Notes: a model not told the origin generated them from the letters alone. A stretch of DNA of 64,000 nucleotides from Cornus controversa (GCA_026545225.1 CM048853.1:16494755-16558754); one strand, 5' to 3'. Shown: positions 1 through 12,424, numbered from the stretch's first letter. Made by a program: numbers and translations.

Positions 1-755
1 ACCCCTAGCCATGTAAACTTGTTCATCTTTGTAGCTCTTGGGATTTGTAATTAAATGTTGATTATTTAGCCTAGTGATTATGTACACAAATACATCTCTT
101 ATATATATTCATTTGATATGGAATTTATTCTTGTCTTAGAATAGATTTTGTCACTTGAATGCACAACATTTGCATATTCCACAAGAAGTGCAAATGATGG
201 TTAGATAATGGTGTTTAAATGAATGTGTGATGTTAATTTGTATAGATCATGCCAAGACAAGGTAGTTTGGATGCATGTAGTGTTCACTTAGAGAGTAGAG
301 TAATTAGGTAGTTAGTTAGGTTGAAGAGCTATGCTTGTTGAAGATGGATTATGATAGGTTAGCACACACATTGATCTTTTGATATGCCATTGAGGTCACA
401 AGCCTAATGACATTGTTAGGCATTTAATTAATAAATCCCATGCTTGCTACACTTGTGAACATGTGAATGGCTAGTGGTGGAAACCAACCCTAATTCTCTC
501 TCCCAACTTTAAACTCTTACTTTTCTTGTTATTTCATTCATGCAATAGTCTCTAAAAATAAATTCAAAAATCTGTTTTCCAAATTAAAGTAGAATTAATC
601 TTCCTTCAAGACAATTGCGACTAGTCCTCGTGGGATCGATACCCTCTATATAGAACCTTATCTACAAAGATTCGTGCTCTTGCGAGTGGTTAAATTATAT
701 TTTGATAAAAAGGGAAAAAGTAAGCTTACAATATAATTTAGTTTCAATCACATCA
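1..755 (+). mobile_element. Family A LTR, 3' part, cut by window edge
   Basis: This stretch matches the last 755 bp of the solo LTR at 2801-4286 and the 3' part of the LTR at 61803-63224. It ends in CACATCA at 755. No primer binding site follows, so it is a solo LTR or the 3' LTR of an element lying to the left. It sits directly against the interior of an H LTR, so A was inserted into H. The 5 bp after it are AAAAG (756-760); the partner copy would be outside the window. Confidence 0.85.
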
Positions 756-2030
756 AAAAGAAAAGAAGAAAAGAAAAGGAGAAAGGAGAGAAGTCGGGAG
801 AGAGAGAGGGAGACCGAAAGAGAGAAGGAGGAGCCGCCGATTTTGGCGCCGGCGGTGGCTGTGGCTGCCGGCTGTTCACGATGGCTGAAGCGGCTGTTCT
901 CGGTGGTGACTCTCGGCTGGTACAATGGACCGAACGGTGGGGACTGTGTGGGTTCTCACGGCTGGGGTTTTGGTTGGTTCCTGTGACTCAAGCAGCGGCA
1001 GTGGAGGTGTTTCCGGCTGTGGGTTCGAACGGCGGTATGAGGCTGTTTGGGATGGTGACAGAGGTGGTCCATGGTGGTTCATAGTGTTTGGTCTCGGCTG
1101 AGGGTGGTTGAGTTGTGGATTCACTACGGTTGGGTTTTTGGGTGACTTTTCTTGGTTGAGTTTGAGGGTAAGAATCATAGTGGTTCACGGCGGCAGCGGG
1201 TGGTTTTCGGCAGAGGGTATTGGCTCACGGTGGTGGGCTGATGGTGAGGGGTTGGGTCTTCACTTGGTGGGGCTCGGTTGTGTTGGACAGCCCTGTTCTT
1301 TTGGCCGTGTGTATACAGGTGGTACCGAAAGGGGGTTGGTTTGTGGACTGTTTGGCCGTGAATATGGTGGCCTTGTGGTGTTGGCTTGAGGGTTTTGCAT
1401 AATAGGATGTTATGGCTTGTGTTTTGGGTTGTATTGTGAAGAATTGGACCTTCATATGTTAGCTTCAGTTGTGGAGATGGTGCCAGTGACATCGGCTGAT
1501 GGGGTTCGGACTTGTGGCCTTGAGTGAAGGTCATTCCAGCCATGGTGGTGGTCTATTGTGGGTCGATTTACAGAGGCTTCGAATGGGTCTTGAAGTTGGG
1601 CCATGGGTTTGGTATTTTAATTGGACTCATAAAATGGTGTTTGATAATGGAGATCATATGGGCTTAGACCATGAAATTGGGCTAGGCTGCCTACTTTATT
1701 TATGGTTATGATTTGGGCTTCCATAGTTGTAGTTCTCAGTTGAGTCTCGGGGCGAGGCTTGGTTGTGTATGGTGACGGTGGCTCACGGTTTTGGGCATGG
1801 TGGCGAGCAGTTTGGTTCAGCCATGGTGCGTTGATGGATTATTGGGCTACCATATTTAAAATGGTCCAAGCATGGAAACTAAATAGGAGATGAAGTGGTC
1901 CATGGGATTGTTTGTGTGGACTTGGACATGGGACTGGACCGAGCATGGAAATAGGACGCCTTGCAGGCACGGATTCCTTGAAGGCGGGACCTAAGGCAAG
2001 TTGATTCTTGCCTCTATCTCATACATATAT
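756..2030 (+). other. GC-richer, G-rich domain inside H1
   Basis: After a purine-rich start (756-830) the strand becomes rich in GGTGG and CGG-type words to about 2000, then turns to (TA)n-rich DNA. The counterpart in H2 is 16850-18160 on the other strand. Open frames cross it on both strands, but they are low in complexity, differ between the two copies and match no family I know. I read it as transcribed leader or R-U5 sequence of a long LTR; a captured gene fragment is a less likely alternative. Confidence 0.5.
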
Positions 2031-2986
2031 TTTACTTACGTTGAGTAATTTACATATATCCTTAATTCGATCATATGTGGTATGTGTATATACATATATA
2101 TATATAGGTGCTTATATATGTGTGTGTACAGGTAGATGTTGTATATGTGTGTGATGTGAGGATATATATATATATGTGGGTATGTATATATATATATATG
2201 TGTGTGTGTGGGTTTGGAGAGCGATGGCATGTTAAAATTTATCGCCTTTTTGCATCGTGATATGCATGTACAGTATTGATCGAAATCATGTAAAAAGTAT
2301 GCTAAATTACGTATATGTTTAGCTATGTGTTGTTTTATATGCATAGTGGTTGTATATATGGTGAATGAAAAGCATGCTAGTTACTTGTAGTAAATGCATG
2401 TCTTGAGTGGAAGCATGATTATATTTATGATAGTATACATGCATATGTGACTATATGCAGGATGTGACATATATGTGTTTATATGTGGGAATGTGAATAT
2501 GAGATGCATGCTGGCTTTATTTATATATCGAATGTATGCATTGGTTATAGCATGATAAAAAAAAATGTGCTAGGTTGAAGTTGTTGGCATAAATGAGGTA
2601 TTATGCGGGTTCTGAACATATATATGTTATATGTGTTGGAATGTGATGAAAAATATGCTAAATACTTCTTTTTACTATTCATAAGCATGGGTTGATGCAT
2701 GAAAATATTATGCTATGTATATATGCATCCATATCGCATATATGGGAGGGAAATGACACATATGTGATTATATATATGGATGCAGTGGTATGAATGCATG
2801 TGATAAGTGTTCAATTCTAAGCATTTGAACCCTCTTTATTGCATATGTTAGTTCCGTTTTTGCGTTTACCGAGATATGTTTACGGTATTTTTGTTTTTTG
2901 ATGTATTGCAGGTATTAGAGTAAATGGAGCAAAGTTTGAAACTATTTGCAGCTGAAGAGAAAAAGTCAGAATTGCAGCCAAAGGCA

Positions 2987-3158
2987 TCTCGATCAATCGA
3001 GATGTTGATCTCGATCAATCGAGATCTCGATTGATCGAGATCTCGATTGATCGAGATCTCATTTCGATTGATCGAAATCTCATTTCGATTGATCGAAATC
3101 TCATTTCGATTGATCGAAATCTCGATCAATCGAGATTCAATCTCGATTGATCGAGATT
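2987..3158 (+). repeat. Palindrome array in family A LTR (9 units)
   Basis: Nine 16-bp units follow one another. Each has 7-bp arms around a 2-bp centre: TCTCGATCAATCGAGA, its reverse complement with centre TG, and TTTCGATTGATCGAAA. The array ends about 125 bp before the TATA-like box at 3284, so it lies in the U3 region. The copy at 61803 has six units. A peptide such as the repeated NRNEIS on the minus strand is only a by-product of the repeat. Confidence 0.9.
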
Positions 3159-3283
3159 CTGCAGAACTCACTTGGCCACTTGCTCACCTGCTTTCCCACT
3201 TGTAACAAAATCCCCCTTTTTGCACGACTTAGGGGGATTGTCTGACTTGAACAAGACCCTTAGGGACCTTCTTGATACAAGGG

Positions 3284-3292
3284 ATATATATA
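3284..3292 (+). promoter_or_regulatory. TATA-like box, family A LTR
   Basis: ATATATATA stands in a fixed place about 485 bp into the LTR, followed by a second TA run and a GGTGGGCCCC block. The same layout occurs at 62229-62241 in the other A LTR. This is the most likely core promoter of the family. No transcript evidence is available. Confidence 0.55.
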
Positions 3293-4689
3293 GTCATATA
3301 TATATATATATGGTGGGCCCCAAGGTTGAAAAGAAAGCTAAAAAGCACAAAAAGAGCCATATCTCTCATATATCACATATCTCTCAACACACACATCAGA
3401 CGAAGAGAAGGAGAGACATTCGGGAGAGAGGAGAAGGAGTTGAACCAGACCAAGAAGCTTCCTCTTCTCCATCAATGGAAGAGTGCAAGGCAACCATGAG
3501 CAACTAACTCTTCTACTAGGGTGTTGGTTTCAACCCCTAGCCATGTAAACTTGTTCCTTCTTGTAGCACTTGGGATTTGTAATTAAATGTTGATTATTTA
3601 ACCTAGTGATCATGTACACTAATACATTTCTTCTATATATTCATGTGGTTTTGGTTTTATTCTTGTCTTCGAATAGATTCTTCCATATGAATGCCCAACA
3701 TTTGCATATTCCACAAGAAGTGCAAATGATGGCTAGATAATGGTGTTTAAATGAATGTGTGATGTTTGCTTGTATAGACCATGCCAAGACAAGGTAGTTT
3801 GGATGCATGTAGTGTTCACTTAGAGAGTAGGGTAATTAAGTAGTTAGTTAGGTTGAAGAGCTATGCTTGTTGAAGATGGATTATGATAAGTTAGCACACA
3901 CATTGATCTTTCGATATGTCATTGAGGTCACAAGCCTAATGACATTGTTAGGCATTTAATTAATGAATCCCATGCTTGCTACACTTATGAACATGTGAAT
4001 GGCTAGTGGTGGAAACCAACCCTAGTTCTCTCTCCCAACTTTACTCTTTAATTTTATTGTCATTTCATTCATGCAATAGTTTATAATCAAAAATTCAAAA
4101 ACCTGTTTTTAGGATTAAAGTAGAATTAATCTTCCTTCAAGACAATTGCGACTAGTCCTCGTGGGATCGATACCCTCTATATAGAACCTTATCTACAAAG
4201 ATTCATGCTCTTGCGAGTGGTTAAATTATATTTTGATAAAAAGGGAAAAAGTAAGCTTACAATTTAATCCGAGTTTAGCCACATCAGCATGCTAGATATG
4301 AATATAACTTTTGGCGGGCATTTGCAAAGCATGATTATGATAGGCTAGGTGTTCTATATGTTCTTACTACATAGGTGGTGTTATATATTGTGATTGGAAT
4401 GTATGTACTTACTTGTAGTAAATATATGCATTGAGTGAAACATGATAGTACTTATGCTAGTATGTGTGCATAGGTGATTTACATGCATGATTTGACATGT
4501 ACGTGATCATATGTGAGTTTTATACTAGGGCTTACATGTATAGGTAGCCATACATGTGGCTTTGTGGAGGTGAAATGCATGCTGAGTGTTTTTATAACTC
4601 AATTATGTATTGTGTAGCATGACTCCTAGATGTTTGATTCATACATATCTGAAATGCATGCACGGGGCCGTTGTGAGTGAACGGGTAAA

Positions 4690-4985
4690 AGAGGCTAAGT
4701 CACTTAGAGTAGGTCAATACTCGGTGTTTAGTGGTCGGATCACCTGGAGGAGGGAAATCCTCGATAGTGGTGGGGTAACCACCTGGGGGATGTAACTTCT
4801 CGGTAGTGGTGGAATAGTCACCTTGGAGTAGGTAAATACTCGGTGAGAATTACAATTATGGACAACAACCACCTGGAGGACGTGAACTTCTCGGTAGTGA
4901 TGGGACGATAACCACCTGGAGGAGGTAAAGCCTCAGTTGTGGTGGGATAATCACTTTGGAGGATGAAAATTCTCGGTGATGGTGT
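4690..4985 (+). repeat. Degenerate tandem repeat in H1
   Basis: About six units of 40-55 bp carry words such as GAGTAGGTAAATACTCGGTG and CACCTGGAGGA. It is the reverse complement of the arrays at 12425-12800 (H2), 19200-19480 (H3) and 41350-41650 (D2). Each unit contains the short inverted repeat GAGTA...TACTC. The units vary more here than in H2. Confidence 0.75.
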
Positions 4986-6277
4986 TGTATTTGTGTGGGA
5001 AGTATCTCAGTCACCTGATTGGTCAAGAATCATGTTAGGATATCGGGTTGAGTCTGAGAGAAAGACAAGTGTGTGAACTTGCTTATATTATCTATTGTGA
5101 AGCATGCTATGTGTTTAACGCATTCTTATATATGCGTTGCTTATGACGGAACATGATATATGTTGGATGTCTTTTACTTTTGAGCATGCTATATGGTTTA
5201 AATGCATCTTTATTGCATTTGAGATGAGCTACTTGATGAGTAGAAGACGTGGTTGTTGATTCACATTGTTTATGTAAATGTTTTGACATATATGTTTTGT
5301 ATACATATTGATGTTGGGTGTGTATTTCTTTTGAGCATATTCTAATGATTTTCATAAGTCATGTGCAGTAGATTTTGCATGTTCATATGTGCTAGAGTAG
5401 CCACATACATTGTCGGTTCATGCATGCTAGGAGGAGCATGGTCTTAAATATTGTGATATATCTAAGTGCATGTATATTTTTGAGAATATGTGAGGATCGA
5501 CCTGCTGCAGCGGTGATAATATGGTTTTACATACCTTATTGGGCCTTTGAGCTCACCCCCTTCCAGGTTTTGCAGGTATTACTGATTACGGAGTTAGTTA
5601 GGGGACTAACAGCATCGGTTGCAGAGGTAGTGTCTAGATTCCTTAGAATCTGATGTATGTCCATGATAATGGATAGATAGATGCATTACATTTGGATTAA
5701 ATGTATGGAGCGATTATGTTGATTCAGTTCTTTCAGTTGTATTTTATTCATGTGATGTATGTATATATTACGGACATTCAAGGACTGAGACATGTATATT
5801 TTTGATTGTATTATGCATGTTGTAGAAATGCTGGGGGGACACGTGCCCAGAAGTGTCCATTTTTACTGTTAGATATAAATGCTGGGGGGACACGTGCTGT
5901 AACGCCCCGATTCCCCCGTCTCCCGGGCAACCGGAGGTTAACCCGTCCATTAGTCCCAATGGACCCTCATTACCCTTATTCCCTGCAGAAGCTTAACCTA
6001 ATTCTTGCATATGAATGCACACAAATCCATCTTAACCAACCCCCATGGACCCTACATCAAATCACACACCTTAGTGAACATTTACACGCCCACACTTTTA
6101 AGAATCACTCACTTTTGAGCCTCAAAACTTTCTGTGATTTGAATCTGGAACTGAGACTTACACCATTGGATAGAGAATCCAAAAATACTCAAGTTCAAAA
6201 AAAACCATGCTCAATTCCGATCTAGAACGAAGAAATTACGTCGAAATGAAGTTTTGGAAAAAAGCTGTGAATAGTAA

Positions 6278-6498
6278 TTTCGATCAATCGAAATGCATCT
6301 CGATTAATCGAGATTTTGACCCCATCAATCGAAGCAAACACCCTCTCGGTATCTTGGACCTGCATTATTTCGATTAATCGAAATTGGGACTTCGATTGAT
6401 CGAAATAAGGCCTGAAAATACATAAAATCTCGCAACCATTTCGATCAATCGAGATGGGCATCTCGATTAATCGAAATGGGCATTTCGATTGATCGAAA
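6278..6498. repeat. Palindrome array in D1 (7 units)
   Basis: Seven units share the core CGAT-NN-ATCG with centres CA, TA or TG, for example TTTCGATCAATCGAAA (6278-6293), TCTCGATTAATCGAGA (6298-6313) and TTTCGATTGATCGAAA (6483-6498). The last 16-mer is identical to units in the family A LTR, although A and D belong to different gypsy groups. An extra half-unit lies near 6325. In the sense direction of D1 the array falls after the putative start site, in R-U5. Confidence 0.88.
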
Positions 6499-7339
6499 TG
6501 CACTGCCCGGAAATTCCCAAACACCTATACAAGATCAAATTGAACCCAAATCTCAACCAAACCACCTTAGATCATTCATATTTCATATAAATCATCTACC
6601 ATTGATATAAAATCATACTCGCACATCAACCTATACATTTGAGTCTCAAATCTTGCATAATCATAGAAATTTCCCTAGGTTCACAATACACCCATAACTC
6701 AAGTATATGAACCAACCTTGATTTCCAAATTCATTTCCAAAACACCAATCTCACACTCAAACCACTTTCATAATTGAATCCATACACCAAAATGAATCAT
6801 TTCTTTCACGCACACAACCCATTCAAAATGAAAACATCATCAAAATGAATAAAATGCCACCATGGGCGCTACATATATTAAACCGTTGTCTTTTCACACC
6901 CAACAAGTTTATAATCCAATACATACATCAAAAGTACATATGTCCAAGGTCCAACCACAACTCAAAACATAAGTCACATGCCACAAGCCGGCATGGATAG
7001 CCACAAAAATGCTCCAAAACTCAAAAGATAGCAAAACCACCACTAGTGTTCCACTTGGACACTCATGTCCCATCCGTCATCGGCGCTTTATCTGTAAAAT
7101 ATTTAGAATAAAGGGGTGAGCACCACTGCGGCTCAGTAAAGGTTTCCCAACCCTTCTAAGTGCCGACCCGACACGACCTACATGGAATGCATATGAATAC
7201 ACTACATGCCACATCCACAATCTCACAAACACATCAATAATAGCAATTTAAGAGGATTGCACATATCACGAATCATGTATAACATGTTCAAACATAAAAG
7301 CATTAAAGTGAGTAAATGCTCTCTCTCTCGGTCCTCATC

Positions 7340-7680
7340 CGATACCCTACATGATTGGCCCGCTCCGAGGATCATGTAACCTTGGACACCTCCGAAAATC
7401 ATCCAATGACCGGGACAACTCCGAAAGGTCATTCTACCATAGCAATATATGGGATTGCCATAGAGTGAGGGGGCAACTCCGAGGCTCACGAATCATAGAC
7501 ATTCTCCGATAACCATCCTATGACCGGGACAACTCCGAAAGGTCATTAGTATTGGACATACTCCGATCCTAGGCATTAAGCCTTGGTATGGCGGGTCCAC
7601 TCCGAGGGCCATACATAGTGGATAACTTTACCACATTACACAACACGGTTGGACCACTCCGAAGCCCCGTGTACCTCTTT
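7340..7680. repeat. Degenerate tandem repeat in D1
   Basis: Units contain ACTCCGA or CCTCCGA next to words such as GGTCAT, GACCGGGACAACTCCGAAAG and short inverted arms. It takes the place that the CGAGTATTTACCTACTCC repeat occupies in D2 and H2, although the unit is different. No coding potential is seen. Confidence 0.6.
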
Positions 7681-8898
7681 TGCGTCATTTTTCCCGCAAC
7701 TTCCCACATGTGCAATATGAATGCATAAACACATGATATTCTACTTTCATGCTCAAATCATGCTCATTGATACTAAAAAGAAGTAACAAGCATATTTTCC
7801 CTCACTACATACCACATATAGCACATATATGTATAACACATGCATATATCATCTCATATGCATACAACTTCAAAATTCTTACACTCATATACTTCAAACC
7901 CACATGCCACCACCAACACAATATACACAATTGTGAAAAGATAGGACTCTAGAGAAGAAGAAAACATAACTTTCTACACCTCTCACCATCCTAAAGCATG
8001 TGAAACACAACCTACACCTCTCTTCTTCACCCAAAACCCTAGAATCGACAATTAGAAGAGAAGAAGAACCCCTACCTCGAAAATGAAGGTCTTCCAAGCA
8101 CTTCACCAATTTTCCAGCGGATTCTACCTTGCCGAATCACCACTTTGTTCGGTTCAAAGGGAAGCCCTAGCCGTCCCCTACGTATCTCCCTCCTTCGGCG
8201 AGTCTTGAATCCAAGCCGAACGGGTCCGAAATGTAGAGAGAAGGGAGAGCTATGAAAATGGAGAGCTTTAGAGAGAGAAAGAGGCGTGAGAAATGGCTGG
8301 GACTCTCAGCCACTGATATTTAAAATATCTAGGGTTTGCAAAAAGACCAAAATACCCCCGGGCCACTTAACGTACCTTCCCGGACTCCTTTTTCGATTCC
8401 GAAAACTCCTACGGTCTCGAAATCACTTCCTCTACTCTCTAAACATTTTATCTCATCCATTCCCAAAAATAAATATTTTTGGAAATTTTCCGGATTACGG
8501 GGCCCACTTAAGTCGCATCCCGGGCCCCGGTTTGACCAAAAAGTCAAACTTCTCCAATTATCTCGAAACTTCCCAAAACCTTAGAAACACTTCCCAAACA
8601 TGTTCCTCACACTCGAAACATGCTAAACACCACTCAAAATGCATTTAAGGCAATTTAAAATGCGAAAAATGCAAAACCGGCCAAAATTGGTCACGGTCTC
8701 TACACGTGCCCAGAAGTGTCCATTTGAATTTAAAGCAGGTATAGTATGCCAGGATCTGATTTATTAGAATGGGTCATGCCCAATTTTTGTGAAAATAATA
8801 GGAAATTGAGATTGTATGATCAGGTGGTGGTTATAGCGTGAGGGGATCTCACGGAGCTCACACCTCGATTTTCGGCCCTCGGGAATCGGGGCGTGACA

Positions 8899-10148
8899 TG
8901 GTCCAAACAGGAAAAGGATCCTTTCTACTCCCAAGTGCGTTCATATTTTTGGAATGATCCCCTTCTATTTAAGTATTGTCTTGGCCAAATCATCCGCCAG
9001 TGTGTGCCAGACAGTGAGAGTCTTAGTATTCTTACTTTCTGTCATACATTGGAATGCGGAGGTCATTTTAGTGCTTGGAAAACTACTTTGAAAATTTTTT
9101 AATGTGGTTTCTTTTGGCCAGCCATGCATCAGGATGCATACTTATTCTGCCGCTCCTGTGAGCGATGTCAGCACCTCGGTGCTATGTCCCATAAAGATAT
9201 GATGCCCTTGAACCCAATCTTAATCATTGACATTTTCGATGTATGGGCATTGACTTTATGGGCCCCTTCCCCAAATCTGTCGATTTTGAATTCATACTTG
9301 TAGCAGTAGATTACGTATCTAAATAGGTTAAGGTTGTGGCTACCAAAACCAATGATCACACAATTGTGGTCAAGTTCATTCAAGTGAACATTTTTAGTCA
9401 TTTTGGTACGCCTCGTGCCATCATTAGTGATGGGGGTAAACAGTCTTGCAATCGATTCCTTCGAACCCTGCTACTCAAATACTTTGTCACTCACAAGGTT
9501 GCTACACCTTATCACCCGCAAATGAGTGATCAAGTAGAAGTATCTAATAGGAAAATTAAACACATTCTTGAAAAAACAGTGCACTCCGATCGCAAGGATT
9601 GGTCCCAACATCTTAATGACGCATTATGGGTGTACCATACTACTTATAAAACTCTGATTGGAATTTCATCGTACCGTCTTGTGTATGGTAAGGCATGCCA
9701 CTTATCGATTGAGTTAGAGCACAAAGCCTTTTGGGCTATTAAGAAGTTAAATTTTGACATGAAGTTGACTGGCTCAACCCGAAAGCTTCAATTAAGTGAA
9801 TTAGAAGAAATACAGAATGACGCATACGAAAGTGCAAAAATCTATAAGGTAAAGATCAAGGCCTTCTATGACCATCATATTCGTTCCAAATCACTCTCTC
9901 CGAGCCAAAAAGTTTGACTTTACAATTCTAGACTTCGCATATTTCCTAGAAAGCTCTGTTCCCAATGGGACGACCCTTTTATTATCAACTCCATTGCTCC
10001 CCACGGCGCGGTGGAGCTAAAGGATCCCAAGGATGGAACACTTTTTAAGGTTAACGGGCAATGAGTGAAACCTTGTATTGATAGCCAAATGCAATTGGAG
10101 TATGTGGATTTCATCAAATTGATGGATCCCATATATTTGGACACATAA
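8899..10148 (+). pseudogene. Element K: Athila-like integrase, decayed
   Basis: This is the integrase part of a Ty3/gypsy polyprotein, which would insert the element cDNA. It aligns with the integrase of element C (34369-35835). The first frame (8899-9102) covers the region before and into the HHCC zinc finger and ends at a TAA. The next part is shifted; C-x2-C and the first catalytic Asp (around GIDFMGP) can be read from the DNA near 9150-9260. The open piece at 9336-9917 has the second Asp (SDGG) and the Glu in QVEVSNR. The tail runs out near 10148 (DPIYLDT). H1 cuts it on the left, so gag to RNase H are absent. It is more divergent from C, E' and F than they are from each other. Confidence 0.85.
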
Positions 10149-10350
10149 ACTTGTGTACACGTCTGCCCATAGACAGTAAACTTGGCAAAAATTTCTGTGG
10201 TCCTATTATGTTCCGTGTGACTCTTCAAATCCAAAAAGGAATGTATCTAAACATTTTTGAAGTATCTGAGTGTGAGAGGTATGAATTGAGGGTGTAACTT
10301 AAATTTTTTCATACTTGGGACAATTTTACAATCTTTCAGTCGAAGAGATC

Positions 10351-10574
10351 TTCGATGCATCGAAGTGCCTACTTCGATGCATCATAGCTTCGATGCATCG
10401 ACATTAGCATCGATGCATCGATCTTTAAAATGTCCCATTTCCTTGCCAATTCTAGGAGCTTTCGCACTTTGTGTCGATAGATGGTTGATGCATCTGCAGC
10501 TTCGATGCATCAAAATCTCTAGCTTGATGCATCGTCAATGTAGATGCATCGAAGTAGCCACATCGATGCATCGC
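10351..10574 (+). repeat. Palindrome array in element K (about 9 units)
   Basis: Units are built on CGATGCATCG, for example TTCGATGCATCGAA (10351-10364) and CATCGATGCATCGATC; several later units have lost one arm. The core is again CGAT-NN-ATCG, here with centre GC. The array lies between the integrase end and the 3' ORF, the position held by the array in C (36165-36274). Confidence 0.85.
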
Positions 10575-11067
10575 ACCGAGGTACGTGAATGCGTATGCAG
10601 TCACTTAATATTCAAACCCCTCATCTTTCCCTCTCATTTCTCTTCCCCCTCTCTCGCGACTCTCGGTTTTCTCTTACTCATCTGCATTTGCCAAGCAAGC
10701 CCCACCATCCATCATCCATTCCATGCATTTACGGAGAGGATTCTAAGCATTTCCATTCCCACTCGCACCTTGTAAGGTAAGAATTTTATGCTCTGTTTCA
10801 TCATACTTTTTGTTTATGGAATTTGGAGTTTTGTATCTAATTTTCGTAGGTCTTATGCATGTCTTTTATATGTTCTTCTATTTGATTAAGCTTGAAAGAG
10901 AGAAGAGAATATACTTATACATGATTAGTAGATTTGAGATATATAAATATAGGCGTAGATTTTGCTTTGAATTCATATGATAAGTTTAGGAGCCATTTTT
11001 GAATCAAGGGTGTACTATGTGTGGCCAGGTTTACTCCCGACTACACACTTCCGCGCACTCTCTAGCC
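10575..11067 (+). promoter_or_regulatory. Putative internal promoter and leader intron of K 3' ORF
   Basis: A TTAATATT word near 10606 follows the palindromes. A CT-rich leader of the kind seen in plant 5' UTRs comes next. AAG|GTAAGA at 10774-10782 is a good donor site, and GTGGCCAG ending at 11038 is a possible acceptor, which would give an intron of about 262 bp before the ATG at 11068. The TATA match is weak; the splice sites are the better evidence. There is no RNA support. Confidence 0.35.
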
Positions 11068-11331
11068 ATGGCAAGTGACGAGGCCCCTCCTATTCCGGTC
11101 CATAACATTCCATGGGGTCACTAGGCGACCAGAGACTTCCACCTTGAGCATAGGGCGGATATTGACGATTTTATAGTGGACCCATATGCAGGATGGTCTC
11201 TTTCTGCCCTAACCAAGTGTTATTTGCTTGGTCTCTTGGTGTCTGCTGTTGAGATCTTCTACCCACGACTTGTTCGTGTATTCTACATGAACATGTCATA
11301 CCAACTTGATACCCCAGATATACTGTGCACC
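11068..11331 (+). pseudogene. Element K: 5' part of Athila-type 3' ORF
   Basis: The ATG at 11068 opens a frame with one TAG near codon 19, then runs to 11331, where H2 is inserted. The segment around FYPRLVRVFYMNM matches the IYPRLVKIFYQNL region of the C and E' 3' ORFs. In Athila elements this position has been called env-like; similar plant proteins are often labelled putative plant transposon protein. The function is unknown. The remainder is not seen beyond H2. Confidence 0.7.
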
Positions 11332-12424
11332 TGTCAGGCCCCGATTCCCGAGGCTCGAAAATCGAGGTGTGAACCCCGTGAGATCACCCTCACGACATAA
11401 CCATCACCTGATCATACAACCTCAATTTCCTACTATTTTCACAAAAATTGGGCATGACCCATTCTAAATAATCAGCTCCTGGCCTATTATACCTGCTTAA
11501 AATACATATGGACACTTCTGGGCACGTGTCCCCCCAACATTTATATCTAACAATAGAAAAATGGACACTTTTGGGCACGTGTCCCCCCAGCATTTCTACA
11601 ACATGCATAATATAATCAAAAATACATGTCTCAGTCCTTGAATGTCCGTATTATATACATACATCATATAAATAGAATACAGCTGAAGGAACTGAATCAA
11701 CATAATCGCTCCATACATTTAATCCAAATGTAAAGCATCTATCTATCCATTATCCTGGACATACATCTGATTCTAAGGAAATCTAGACACTACCTCTGCA
11801 ACCGGTACTATCAGTTCCCCAACTGACTCCAAAACCAGCAACACCTGCAAAACCTGGGAGGGGGTGAGCTCAAAGGCCCAACAAGGTATGTAGAACCATA
11901 CTATCACCGCTGCAGCAGGTCGATCCTCACATATTCTCAAAAATATACATGCACTTAAATATATCACAATATTTAAGACCATGCCCCACCTAGCATACAT
12001 GAACCAGTGATGTATATGGCTACTCTAGCACATATGAACATACAAAATCCACAATACATGATTTTAGAAATCATTTTCAACATGCTTGAAAGTAGTAAAC
12101 ATTCAACACCAATATGTATATAGAACATATATGTCTAAGCATTTACATAAATAATGTAATTCAATCACCACATCTCCTACTCAACAAGTAGCAATCTCAA
12201 ATGCAATAAAGATGTATTTAAACTGTACAACCTGCTCAAAAATAATAAACATCCAACATGTGTCATGTCCATTCACAAATAACGCATATATATATAAGGA
12301 TGCGTTAATCACACAGCATGCTTCACAATAGGTAATGTAAGCAAATTCACACACCTGTCTCTCTTTTGGACTCAACCCAAAACCTTAACATGATTCTTAA
12401 CCAAATCATGTAACCAAGACCTTT

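Larger units (their letters stand above)
2801..4286 (+). mobile_element. Solo LTR, family A (Athila-like)
   Basis: It begins TGATAAGTGTTCAATTCTA and ends CACATCA. The 5-bp duplication GCATG flanks it at 2796-2800 and 4287-4291, so this is a complete insertion reduced to one LTR. Length is 1,486 bp, against 1,422 bp for the copy at 61803-63224; part of the difference is the size of the palindrome array. It lies in the H1 LTR. No internal coding sequence remains. Confidence 0.93.
5898..8704 (-). mobile_element. Solo LTR, family D (D1)
   Basis: On the plus strand it starts TGTAACGCCCCGATTCCC and ends GGTCACGGTCTCTACA. The duplication CGTGC lies at 5893-5897 and 8705-8709, so this is a complete 2,807-bp solo LTR in H1. 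The minus strand is taken as sense by comparison with H, whose LTR begins TGTAAGGACC beside a polypurine tract. A TATA-like run near 8320 on the minus strand is followed by a CT/GA-rich leader. It contains a palindrome array (6278-6498), a degenerate repeat (about 7340-7680) and no credible ORF. Confidence 0.9.
756..8898 (+). mobile_element. Family H LTR copy 1 (H1), long gypsy LTR, left end missing
   Basis: This is the reverse complement, in order, of the LTR at 11332-18553. It ends at 8898 with GGAATCGGGGCGTGACA. Without the nested solo LTRs (2801-4291 and 5898-8709) about 3.84 kb remains; roughly 0.45 kb of the 5' end is missing at the A junction. It lies against integrase-coding sequence of element K. 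No PBS follows 8898, so it is a solo or 3' LTR. The family looks like Ty3/gypsy, possibly a Tekay-type chromovirus, judged only from the end sequences and the PPT beside H2. It holds no ORF I would call a gene. Confidence 0.75.

Noticed and set aside
2987-3158. CRISPR-like array of short repeats
   Set aside because: Units are nearly contiguous palindromes without unique spacers, and all context is plant retrotransposon.
2866-3171. ORF encoding repeats of the type NRNEIS
   Set aside because: The peptide repeat is the translation of the palindrome array in the family A LTR; unit number and frame change in the other copy.
5420-5653. Small ORFs MHARRSMVLNIVIYLS (plus) and the matching one at 11773-12000 (minus)
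   Set aside because: They are the same stretch of the H LTR in H1 and H2. They are in the sense direction, so a small LTR-encoded peptide is not excluded, but I see no start context, motif or homology to support it.
9336-9917. 193-aa ORF as an independent host integrase-like gene
   Set aside because: Upstream and downstream sequence continues the integrase in other frames; it is part of the decayed element K.
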